In this document: positions 1 to 11,375 of the stretch, piece by piece
How the letters are laid out: each line of letters begins with the position of its first letter
How positions within the stretch are numbered: the first letter of the stretch is position 1
Source: Sclerotiophoma versabilis
Taxonomy: Eukaryota > Ascomycota > Dothideomycetes > Pleosporales > Didymellaceae
Direction of reading: 5' to 3'
Assembly (NCBI GenBank): GCA_012274445.1
Contig: JAAROD010000058.1
Span: 1,364,001 to 1,428,000, forward strand
DNA length: 64,000 bases
Made by a program: the position numbers and the translations under genes
The notes under the pieces: model-generated
Told to the model about the DNA's origin: nothing
The model's database searches: none
What the model saw: only the letters and a program-made list of their open reading frames with translations

Positions 1-2411
1 AGGCAGCGAAAAAGCCTTGTAAGCCTGTGGTCGCACGGCTGACCGGTAGTTATATGGGCGAGGCCGAGAGGAGCACGAAATCGTCTCACAAAGTGGCCGA
101 TAACACAGGCTATCAGGTAGGCTTATAAAATACGCCACCGAGCTGGCAAGGTAACCCAAGACGGCCAAGAGAGTACTTTACTCGGTGAAAGGATGGTGTG
201 CGGAGCCCGATTTTCAGTTCACCACACATCAAGCGCTCTGACGGTCCAGATCTCTTATGTAAAGCGCCAATCGCCAGGTCCGACGTTAAGTGAATATGCG
301 CGTGTGCTCCCCGCCGTCGTGGAGCGCCATATCACCTACCTATTGCGGACAGGCCATTTGCGCGCCCTTGTCTAAGGCCGCTTGGCAAAGGCATGGCGGA
401 GTGAAAGCCAAGAGCAGTAACGTACCGCATTCACTCGTTCGGTGTGATAAGGCCTGATTCGACGTTTGTGGAGACCGACGAATCGCAAATCGTGCGAATA
501 ATAGACGCCGCGCGACTGATAACAGATTCAACAGTAGTTCGTCGCGGCGATAATCACACGGCTAAGCGTGCCCTAGGCATGAAAACCTTTCACATTTGGG
601 CTGTGCCCGGTGCGCCTTGAGCTGCAGGCTGAACTTGGGCTGAACGCACTTGATGCGAAGAGATGCGAAGCGTGTACGACGAGGAAACTTCCCCGCTTCC
701 AAGGGTTGCTTGAGTTTAGCGTGCCTTGGGCGCGGACAGGCAAGTGCCATCGGACGCTCTTTCCTCTACTTGGCTAGAGCACCTTCCGCTACCAAATCAC
801 GACATTGCCATCCCGTTGCCACGTTCACTGGCAACAAAAGCTCAAAATCCGAGTGTGTGGGCAGCATCGCGTGCTCCGTTAGCCAGCGTCTCCACAGAGA
901 TATCAGTGCCGGAAACAATTTGATACGGGTTCCGTACGTGGAGAAATGACATCCATAATCTGGAGGGCAGGCTGATAGTCATGAGAGCGCCAATGCGCTG
1001 TTTTCATGTTGGAGGCCGTGAGGTTGGCACCACAGCAGCATTTCTTGACTTTCTTACATTCTGCCTTTGTGGGCTTAGCTGGCAGAACAATTACGGAATC
1101 ACTATCGAAGGCTTCTGCATGGGAGACGGCCACCAACTGCTTCCGCCCGCGTGGTAGCGCGGCTGGCGCCAGCATTAGAAGGAGGCTAACCGTGTGTTAG
1201 ACTTCACGAATGATTGCCTTTGCTGCTATCTGCTTGGCTGGCGGAGAGGATTTCGCGGAAAGGCCTGGCATGATCATGGTCTTACGTGGGAGATCATGCA
1301 CAGTAGCCTGGGTTCTGGGTTGTTATGCCCTTGTCTTGTCAATGCGAGTGCATGAGGCTGCATCGATCGAGCCTTCATATTGCCTCAAAGTGGCGTTGCA
1401 CTTTCGCAATACCCAGCTGACTACCCCCAATAGGGAGAGGAATAACAGCGCGTCTTCCTCCGGAAGCTGCGCAAGTAGTCGGGGCTTCTCAAGACACTTG
1501 CTCATAACTCATCCTACACGCACCCTCAATGCACAGAAAAACAGTGTCAACACAGTGCATTCTAATCCGAATCCTCCCTGTCGCCTGCAACATATCTCAT
1601 TACCATCCACCGACGAGGTCTCCATCACTGTTCGAAAGTAGCCTTACACAAGCACATACTGGTCTTCCGCAACAACAATCTCAGAAGCAATCTCAAGAGC
1701 AATCCTCAACGGGCAGTGCTGCAACAGAGAGTTTGAGCAGAGAGAAGCCGCGCTGCAGACAGGTGATTGTGATAACGCTCGCAAGACCAGTAATTAGCGG
1801 CAGAGGGACGAACATTATCCACGACCCGGCCAACTCATCATTTTCTGGGACTCTTTGCCATGCAAGTCCTGTGCGACCCCAAGCACACAGCATATTTTAC
1901 TCGCCAGCGGTAGGCAGTGCAATGCACTACTTATCAACAGGCTTCGTCTCTTTGTCTCTCTCTCTCTGCAAGAAAACATGGAAAATCCTTGACGTTCTCA
2001 GTGTCAGCCTCTCACACAGTTTTACCGTTATCTCATACAGCGACGACTTCTGACTTTTTGTCAGAAAGTACAGCTGTTCTTCTCGATACCCTTGTGAGTA
2101 GTGTGACACGAAGTAGGTGAAGGTAAAACGCGGCGAAAGAGCGCACAACTGACCTTATTCTCCAAGTCTGGAGGCAACAAGGAAGTTTACGTCGCTTGTA
2201 TGTATTCCTTTGTGATCTCGACCTGAGATAACGTCTGTAGATGTACGAGCCGAAAGACTTCCGACAAGTCTTTGACCTAGAACATGGATTGATGCGAGAA
2301 CCAGATATACAACCATCGTCCACAGCTGAGGCAGAGCGCCATCTCGATTCACAACCCTGCAACTGCTGTTCCGAACGTGGACATGCAAGACCTCAACGCT
2401 ATATTCCGCAA
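1..2411. other. gene-poor stretch, no supported gene
   Basis: I see no recognisable protein, tRNA or rRNA here. The open frames are short, overlap on both strands and resemble no family I know. A short CT-rich run lies near 1950-1972. The stretch includes the 3' flank of the flavin monooxygenase gene, which ends at 2412 on the minus strand. A gene with many small exons cannot be excluded by eye. Confidence 0.5.
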
Positions 2412-4296
2412 CTATCCTCTCCTGACCTCATAGCTCTCATCCAGTGTAAATCCACCCAACACATTAAGCAAATCCTTATCATAGTCGGGCTGCACATCTC
2501 TTCCGTCATCATCCAGACAGCCAAGATAATTTGTAATGTCTCTCCCGTCAAACTCCCTCGTCTCAAACCCATTCCCCAAAAACGCAAACATGTTTTCATT
2601 CCGATAAACAATCTCATAATCCTCGTAGCGCGGCTGCTCCATAATCTTCAAGAAATGCAGTCTACTGCCCGGCCAAATCGCAGCCTGGCCATCCGTCTTG
2701 CCCTGTTTAAACCAGCTCCGACACGGACTCGTCCATGCCGTGCGCTGTAGAAACAGATCTGCATGCTGGCGGAATTGCAGCGCTGCGTCCATTTTTGGCG
2801 TCAGCGACTTGATGTCTTCGACCTGGCACTTGGTGATGCAGGCCAACATGTAGCGCGTCCACTGCTCGATGAGCGGCATGAAGGAACCGTGACCTAGGGG
2901 CCCGTAGGGGCCGCAGAAAGAGAAGGTGTTAGGGAAGCGTGGGATGCCGACACTAAGATACGAGGTCACGCCTGAAGAGCCGCCCCAGAGCGTGCGCAGG
3001 TTGTTGCCGTTGGCGATGAAGGGGAAGCGCGGGAGCCAGGAGGTGTCGAAGCCGGTTGCGCAGATGATGACGTCCACATCGTGGGAGACGCCTTCGTGGT
3101 CGATGAAGCCGGTCTCTGTGATGGAGCCGATGGGGTCTGTGAAGGTGGTGGTGTTGTCTGAGACAAGGGCCTCGAGGTATCCGGGTGCTGGAGTGGGTCG
3201 ACGACAGCCGGGGTTGAAGTTCTTTGGAATCATCTTATCCACCAGGCGAGGGTTATTGTTCAATTTCTTCCGCATCTCTGTATCAGCATATTCGCGCGCG
3301 ACGCGGGCCGCTTCACTGCCCTTCATGATGAATTTGAAGCGCTGATTGAGCTCGTTCTCGATTTGTTTGCGGTATTCGAGATACCTTTTTGGGTTGTCTT
3401 GGAGGAATTTGAGTTGTTCCTCACTGTCTGATGCACGTCAGCTATAGCGTAATAGCTATGTCGAGATACTCACAACGAAAGTTCGCGCCATTTTTGCCAG
3501 CCCATGCCTGCGCAAAGCCTGCTGTTATCCAGACTGGTGAACGAACCCAGTGGTAGAGGTGATCGACTTTTCGTTGTATCGCCGCGACGATCTGCACGCC
3601 CGAGCTACCGGCTCCTATGACCGCCACTCTTTTGTTGGTAAGGCCATAACCCTCTTCGTAGTGTGCAGAATGCATCAGCTTGCCCTTGAAAGATTTCAAG
3701 CCGGGTATGTCGGGCCATGCCCAGTTGTTCAAGACTCCACCAGCGTTGATGAAGAACTCTGCACTGTCGTCGAAGGTCTCCTCTGTAACAAGATTGCGTA
3801 CTTTGAGTCGCCACAATCCGGCTTCATCATCCCACTCCACATGTTCAATTTGATGCCGTAGTTTGATATACTTTTGGATGAAGTTATTCTCTCGTTCAAT
3901 AGACTTGAGGTACTCCCAGATCTCAGGCGCATATGAGTAGTAGTGCGACCACAGCTTGATCTTCCACGAGAACTGGTAGTTGACTGAGGGGATGTCGCAG
4001 GCACAGCCAGGGTATCGATTTTCGAGCCAAGTCCCGCCAATATCGTGGTTTTTCTCATAGCATATCATTTCCAGTTCTTCCATCTCCTCTTCGGCCTTCT
4101 TGAAGAAATTCAACGATGACGCACCTGCACCCATGAGGATGACTTTGACCTTCCTCTTTGTACCCATGGGCTGCTCTTTAATCTTGTAGCCATGTTGATC
4201 TGTCTCGGGTGCAAGCTGATCGCGAATTCTGATGTTTTCGTCTGCATCATTGCCCCGTGTGGCGTACAGCGACTTTGGTTCGGAATTAATGACCAT
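2412..4296 (-). CDS. Baeyer-Villiger-type flavin monooxygenase
   Basis: Predicted FAD- and NADPH-dependent monooxygenase inserting oxygen next to a ketone or oxidising a related substrate; the substrate is unknown. There are two exons, 4296-3474 and 3427-2412, joined over a 46-nt intron (3428-3473, GTGAGT...CAG), giving about 612 residues, normal for the family. Visible motifs are the first Rossmann signature GAGASS (residues 56-61), the block GGTWLENRYPGCACD (about 87-101) typical of these enzymes, and a second nucleotide-binding GAGSSG (228-233). The fingerprint normally written FxGxxxHxxxW reads FKGKLMHSAHY (203-213), so tyrosine replaces the usual tryptophan or phenylalanine. No signal peptide is seen. 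The next gene is 1.3 kb away and divergent, so there is no evidence of a cluster. Confidence 0.88.
3428..3473 (-). other. 46-nt intron of the flavin monooxygenase
   Basis: The donor is GTGAGT and the acceptor is CAG, with a CTGAC branch-like site about 12 nt upstream of the acceptor. Removing it joins the reading frames in phase 1 and yields a continuous protein across the junction (…NFR-Y-SEEQ…). Confidence 0.85.
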
Positions 4297-5598
4297 ACTG
4301 GAAGCCTTTTATGTCTTTCACTGGTTACTGGAAACAAAGCTCGCTACTGCTGCAGGAAGGGCCAAGAGTGCAGATGGGGATGAAAAGAAGAACGAGGTGA
4401 AAATATACTCATAGAGCTGTAGAAGAACATGGCTTATAGAGCTAACTGTTGACCTCGGGTTTAGAGCTTGAGATGTGGAGAGCTCAGTGCCCTAGGTCGA
4501 GGAGCGGGGTAGGTCATACACACAGCTCGTCCTCTGCAATGCATTCATGAGCCCTTCGAGTTGTTCTTACTCGTCCCAGGTCTGACTTGATAGCGCAAAA
4601 GTGGCACCCATCGCGGGCAAACAGGTCGACGACGTTGGATTAAGACTGTAGAAGCTAGATTGTTTTTTTCCGCAACGGGATCCCGTAGACACAGGTATCA
4701 AACGCCAAGTGCAGCAAAGAATGGGATTGGTACAAAATACTTGGTCACATTGGAGTTATCCGGTGACAGATGATAGTTTCTTGTCTTGTGGAGAAGACCG
4801 ATGCATTTGAAGGGTGCAGGCCGTGCGCACTCAAGGGTCTTGTGGTGCCTCGCGCATGGCGGGGTGATGGATGGGCAAGATGGTCAAGCTGATAGTAGTG
4901 CGCTCAAGCAGCAGGTGCACAGCCGGCAAGGTGTCGCAGGCAGACAAAGAGGCTGGGGTGCTGTGTCATGTCAGCACCGGAACTTCCGCAGTCCGCTATG
5001 TGTGCAAGTTGGTGATTTGGTGTTCGAGGCAACGCATAGGTGGTAGTGCTGCGGGAGCTTACTTGGCAGCTCACTTATTTGGACCTGGCCAACCTCGAAC
5101 TGCTCGTCATCGACACCCACGCCTACACGCATAGACTTTGCGCGTTTCGAGCATACTGAGACCCGAGCCACCGCCGTTCCGTGACCACCGAGCCACCGCC
5201 ACAGCCACAGCCACAGCGGTCTCGACAGCGCCGACACACTTCGACGGCCCGTCCCCGCGCTACCTGCAGACGCCCAAGAGACTCGCTTGGGACCTCCGAA
5301 ACCACGCACAGGCAGCACGACCCATTGTTTATTGTTTACAGCCGAGACCCCTCAGGCAGGCGCACGTCAGTAGTCGCATCGAACTGCGCCGGCCGCATTG
5401 CCCCCACTACGCAGTTGCTGGAGCACTTGCGCCTGCGGGACTGCCAGACGCATCGCGCTCAGCTCAGCTCAGCGGCCCCGGCCCCGGCCATGCTGCATCT
5501 GCACATGCAACATCCTCACGTAGCCTCGTGAATGACGACCTCGATCCTCTTCCCTACACAGCGCGCCTCCGCGGGCATCTCGGCGAGCACGAGCAGCC
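4297..5598. other. divergent intergenic region / 5' leader of the RhoGEF
   Basis: This 1.3-kb region separates the divergent monooxygenase and RhoGEF genes and must contain both promoters. From about 5150 it is rich in CCACAGCCACAG-like C/A repeats and pyrimidines, consistent with a long RhoGEF 5' leader. Short upstream ATGs are present, but I see no coding signal of its own. Confidence 0.5.
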
Positions 5599-8500
5599 AT
5601 GTCGTACTATCAGGGCAACGGCCAGAACTACTACAACCCCAACATACCGCACTCCGCCCAGGGCCCACAGCAGCCCTACCAGGACCCGTATGAGCGCGAC
5701 AACGGCGAGCAGGCCAACGGAGGTGCTGGGGGTTATGGGTACGCTAGTCCAGTGCGGCGCAACAGCCTTGCCAACCGCAATGACGAGCTGTTCATCGGCA
5801 ACAGCGCCGCATCCCCTGCCATGAGCCAAGGTCCGATATCTCCCACCGTCGGCAGCTACGGGAGCAACTACGGCTACCAGTCGCCGCAGCAGCAGTACAA
5901 CCCTCAGAACTACAATGCTCCTGCTGTGGCACTGCCGAACCCACAGCACTATGGCGGCGTCAACAGGACTTTTGCTGCACCAGTCTCACCGCATGCACCA
6001 TACGTCCCAGCTGCATATGCTGATACTGGCATGAGCAGGAACAACACAGTCAGCCATCCCTATGGCTTCTCTCCCACCTCACCCACCTCCACATACCCGT
6101 CTCCCACTGCTTATCAAAATTCGCAATTTGGCAGGACAGCCTCCCTCCAGGGCAGGTCAGCTTACTCTCCCCCGGCCCCGCCGCCACTACCCGTACCTCC
6201 AGGTAGCGCGCAGTCGCCTGCAGATGACTGGGACAGCTACCCAGCACGAACGACGTCCACTGCTCATTCGCAATCGTACTACGAATCTTCCCACGCCCCT
6301 CTCCCGTCTCCACCAACGTACGACACTGGCTACACCACGCAAGATCGTATTGGCAGATACAACTCAACTTCAAGCCTCCATTCGAACCCGTTGCCGCCGA
6401 CACCAGAAGTACCACCACATACCTCACCCCAGCGAACAAACACCGTCTCGTCGCGTCCTCTCCCCGACCCTCCTACCGAGTCTGATAGCGATGAATACTT
6501 CTCACCACATAATGGCCCTTCGTACAACCAAGATCAGCTGTTCGATGACGTTATGAACATGACTACTGGAAACAGCCCAAGGGTACAGGTGCAACAATCG
6601 AACGGTGGCGAGTACTACGATGAGATGTCTAGACGAACTTCAGGAAGGAACGGCGAGCGTACAAATGGTAATCGCCTTGCGCCATATCCCGTTCGAGACG
6701 TATACACTAGTGACGAGAGCGATGTAGAGGCGGCTGCTGGTTTGGCTGCACTCAGAATGGCAGAGGAGCAAGAAGAAGCTGATGAGGCACGCAGGCGGAG
6801 TGGAGGAGCTGGACTCTTCAGCAATTATGCGACCATGCCATCTCCACCTCTTCCCCATGAGCCGAGCCGGCCTACCGAGCAGAACGCCAGTGACAGCGAC
6901 TATGCGCCAGTTGATCTAGGCCTGTACGGCGGTAATTTTGCGCCTTCATTTACATATGGAGGGGATCCAAGCCAACTAGCGACCGGAAGCAGCCATCCCG
7001 TCTCGTCCTCTGGTTCCCAGCGGAAATCTGAGCCTGCCAGCGACGACTATGATCCAATCCATCCTTTCCCATCCTTCTCAACTAATGCACGCGTTGACAC
7101 CTTTGGTACAGGGGGATTGGAAGAGCCCAGCGCACGTCGGCGGAGCTATGATGAGGGAGATGAGATCACATTGATGGACTCTGCATCTGGCATGTCTGGC
7201 ATGTCCGGTGCGACGTTGCAGTCCTCATCCGCAATGCCTGGCGAGCCGCCTGATATGTTTTATCATCCTGGGATGACTAACAGGCCTCTGCCTCCTCCGC
7301 CTACAGGCTCGAGTGGCAGTACTCATCGACGGATGAACCACGCAAGCACAAGCTCGCAGGGTTCTGGAACCTATGAGTACTGGCGCAACGCGCCTTCGTC
7401 CCGTGGCTCGTACCCAGTCGACCCTAACAATACGCAGATAGTCTCACCGACTGGGGCATACGTTCCCCGTTCCACATCTCTGCTTCAGCACAGCAATCCA
7501 CCCCGCGAGGTTCCTCTTCCAAGGTCGAAGACAGACGCTGAACAGGGCCATAGATTGCGGCAACCTGCCAATCGTAACACCTTCTACGGTGGAGCCATGG
7601 ACAGCGATGGCAATACCTTGACTCCTGCTAGCGCTGATGCTGTTGCAATCGACCTGCCTACATTACCAACAGGGAGACGCTTTAACCCGGCCAAACTATC
7701 CACTAATGACTTCAAGAAGTGCACTGAGCCCTGGGCACTCAGCTCAATCATCTCATGGCTGAAGTCCATGACTGAGGGAGAGAATGATCTAAAGGAAGGT
7801 CCGATTCAAGAGGGTCTTGTTGCTCTCTTCACCCACAAAGTTCCCACGATGAACATCGCTGATGCCGAAACGCTGAGTAGCCGCGTGGTGCAAGAAATGT
7901 ACAAGGCGGGAACCTTAGTGCATGATGAGGAGTGGCTTAAGTTCTCTTCGACCAGCATGACTGGCGTCATCTTCCAGCTGACAGGCGCTGGCTGTTACGC
8001 GCCGATGCTTCATACATATGCCAGTCCCGGTCGCTGCTACGCGCACCATTGTCAGAGGACCCTGAAGAAAATCGACCTACATTCGCCCGCTGCTGCTGCT
8101 CGGTCTGAAGACTGGGCAACATTCCACAAGGTGAAGAAGGAGGATATCGCAAGCGCGAACAAGAAGGAGGTCGAACGCCAGAACATCCTACACGAGATAG
8201 TCCAAGGAGAGGATAAATACATGGATCGACTAGACGTACTACGGCGACTATACCGGGACAGGCTCTTAGCTGCACAACCTCCTGTCATTCCACCCAAGAA
8301 GCTCAACAGGTTTATCAACGACGTTTTCAGTAAAGCAGACGCTGTGAAAAAGGCGAATGAGGATCATCTCCTTCCACAAATCAAGTACAGACAGCAAGAG
8401 CAAGGTCCCTGGATTGTCGGCTTCAGTGACATTTTCCGGGAATGGATCAGGAAAGCGAAGCAGGCGTACATCGAGTATGCTGCAAACTTCCCTTATGCTA

Positions 8501-10633
8501 ACTTCTTGGTGCGCCAGGAATCTGATAGGAACATGCTGTTTCGTGCTTTTCTGGATGAAGCTCAGGCAAACCGGTTGTCTGAAAAGCTGCCGTGGCAAAA
8601 CTTCCTCAAAGCACCTATCGACAGATTGCAGCGTTATGGTCTTCTCATCGACACAGTGATTAAGAACTCAACCGTGGATAATGATGAGAAGCGCAACCTC
8701 GCTATTGCTAAAGAAGAAATAAAGGCCGTCACACTGGAGTGTGATGCACGTGTGGCTGAGATGGAGCGCAAGGTCAGCCTTACCGACTTGCAATCCAAGT
8801 TGATCCTGCGGCCTGGCATGCAGCGTGTCGAACTCAATCTGGACCACCTAGGACGCGAGCTCATCTTTCGGGGAGATCTGCAAAGGATGGGAGGCAGTCG
8901 ATTCAACTGGGTGGAAACACACGCTCTTCTCTTCGACCACTACCTCGTACTGGCAAAAACGGTCGCATATCGTGAACAGGATGGTATAACAAAATCGGAG
9001 AAGTATGACGTTTCCAGGCTTCCTATTCCGATGGATCTGCTGGTTCTAGAAAGCGAAGATGACGATCCTGTGATACGCTCGAACTTGAAGGGCATTGCTC
9101 CTGTCAACCTAAATAACAGAATAGCGCCAGGGGCTGGGCGGACAACAAGCAGTCCAGGACCGGGCTCGCTCCAACACACTGCCACCTCAAACTCCATGGG
9201 CTCAACAAGTACTGGCACATCGGGGAAGATGATGAACACAAACACGAACATGGAGAACGCCAAGGACGAAAAGATCCTTTACCCCTTCAAAATTAAACAC
9301 CTAGGAAAGGAGACTTATACACTGTACGCCCAAACTATGCAGAATAGAAAGGATTGGTGCGACAAAATTCTCGTTGCGAAAACACAACACGCAGCCGCAT
9401 TGTTCGCTCAGAATGCTGAACCTTTCCGTTTGCGCGTCATGGCCGACGCTGCGTTCGCATACGACAGTGTCATGCCTACGCAGAAGGGTATTACCATCAA
9501 GGGAACACCACTCGATCGCTCTGTCGAAGAGGTAGAGAAGCTCTTCGCTAACTCAGGCCGGCCTGTACCCATCTGCAGGGCACGTGTCAACTGCGCGACA
9601 GCCTTTAACCAACCTTTTGGCAAGCACGTCATTGCTGTCGGCACCGACATTGGAGTTTACATATCCGACTACGGAAATCCACGAGGTTGGACAAAGGTAC
9701 GTTCTAAAATCCGCAAATCTCTCACGATACTAAACATCACAGGCTATCCAAATCCCACGGGTGACACAGATCGCAGTTCTCGAACAGTTCAGCTTGATGC
9801 TGCTCATTTCCGACAAGTCTCTTATAGCGTACCATCTAGATGCTGTCTGCCCCGTCAGCGGTGTTCCACCTTCCAACGACTCAACGCGCCGCGCACCCCA
9901 AAAACTGTCCGGCGCACGCGATATCGGTTTCTTCGCCACAGGTACTATGAAAGAACGCACGCTCGTCTTCTACAAGAAGCGCGAAGGTCTCTCTTCCACC
10001 TTTAAAGTCCTCGAACCCGTGTATCAAAAGTCCACTGAAAAGAAGTCTCGCATCTGGAAATCCGGCCGTACCGAGTTCTTCCGCGAATACGACGAGTTCT
10101 ATATTCCCGCCGACTGCTACACGATCAACCTGTTCCACTCGTCGCTCGCCATTTCTACTGCGAAGGGCTTCGAAGTCATGACGCTGGATAAGAAGCAGCC
10201 CTGGAGCGTGCCGGATCTGAAGCAACAACACGTCGCGACCATCGCCTCGCGGCTCTCCAACCAGGACCCGCTCGGCATGTTCCGCCTCTCGGACCAAGAG
10301 TTCCTGCTCTGCTACACAGAGTGCGCAGTCTACATCAACAAGAACGGCGATATCAGTCGCTCCGTCATCATGGAGTTCGTCGGCAAGGCCAAGAGTGCCG
10401 CCATGTTCGGTCCGTATGTGCTGCTTTTCGACCCGGATTTTGTCGAGATCAGGAATGCGCAGAATGGCCGCCTCAGACAGGTCATTGCTGGTAGAGATGT
10501 AAAGTGTCTCGACGATGGTCTGTCGGGCACCTCGGGTCATCACAGGACTATCAAGATGAGCTTGCAGCACCCGCAGGTCGAGAGGTGCCAGGTAGTCGTT
10601 GAGCTGGTGCTCAATGAGGGGCAGAAGGAGTAG
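5599..10633 (+). CDS. ROM2: Rom2-like Rho1 guanine nucleotide exchange factor
   Basis: Activates Rho1 by GDP/GTP exchange at the plasma membrane, feeding the cell-wall integrity pathway and glucan synthesis. Two exons, 5599-9696 and 9743-10633, are joined over a 46-nt intron in phase 0, giving about 1662 residues. The order is: a long low-complexity N-terminus rich in Ser, Pro, Tyr and Gln (1-670); a DEP-like region (about 700-810); the DH catalytic domain (about 850-1060, including [13 protein letters not shown] and [13 protein letters not shown]); a PH domain (about 1090-1270); and a C-terminal CNH domain (about 1330 to the end). This order and length fit fungal Rom1/Rom2. The start is the first ATG of the long frame, in an AGCAGCCATG context. 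The gene converges with the ApsA-like gene. A second CNH protein lies at the far end of the window. Confidence 0.9.
9697..9742 (+). other. 46-nt intron of ROM2
   Basis: The donor is GTACGT, the branch-like site is ATACTAAAC and the acceptor is CACAG. It falls between complete codons and restores the CNH frame; without splicing the frame ends at 10005 with a non-CNH tail. Confidence 0.9.
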
Positions 10634-11375
10634 GTACGACTTTTTGAGTGGAGGATTGGCGGGTGTGAATTTGGTGGAGATTTGCATATATTAGTCCCGA
10701 GGTTTTGTTTTTAGTTCGCTGGATACCTTGTCATTTGCTGCAACCCTACCGTTGTTATTCATGCTTGTTTAATATTTGGCGATGTGGCGATTTGGTCGAG
10801 CATGTACTGGATGGGCCTGGATGGCTGTCCTTGCCAGCATTGTGGTGATGCATGGTCACCGATAATGTACATGTTAAATTAGACGATGCGCAAAACATCT
10901 CTGCAAAACGTATTAAGATATAAATGGGACAATTATCATTGTTATTCAATGTATGGGGCTAGGGTACCACTACCTGGTAGTGGTTACTAACCCAACGCCT
11001 GGGTATCAAAATGGACCAAGCAGGACCCAAGAGAGAATGAAAAATTATGTATAGGAGGGGTAAAGGGGTAATGGTATCTTCGTGCGTGAGCACTGTCGCT
11101 TCTAGGCTTATAGTCGAGCCCCTGAGATAATAATAGATGAAAGAGATATGACCCGCTGAGTGCACGTGCCGGACATGGTACATACGCACGGTACATCCTC
11201 CGAGAGAACATACGCATGCTCGTACGCAAGATCAGGATGTTTTAGATGATGACAAAGGAGAGATAAGGAGATGAATGAGAGAGTATCGAGAATTCAAACC
11301 TCAACAAAGTAGTCGGCGAAGCGTCGTTTAGCCGTATCGCATGTAGCGTGGTATCGTGATCAACGTGTCAGTCAA
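10634..11375. other. convergent 3' region
   Basis: A 742-nt AT-richer stretch between the stops of ROM2 and the ApsA-like gene, presumably both 3' untranslated regions and terminators. I see no additional gene. Confidence 0.6.

Noticed and set aside
1210..2053. Overlapping plus-strand frames of 143 and 174 codons
   Set aside because: No recognisable motif, unusual composition and no splice signals linking them to a known family.
5138..5824. 228-codon frame overlapping the ROM2 start
   Set aside because: Compositionally driven (His/Ala/Pro/Thr), no family resemblance, and it overlaps the start of a well-supported gene.
9881..10687. 268-codon minus-strand frame
   Set aside because: It is antisense to the CNH domain of ROM2 and shows no domain pattern.
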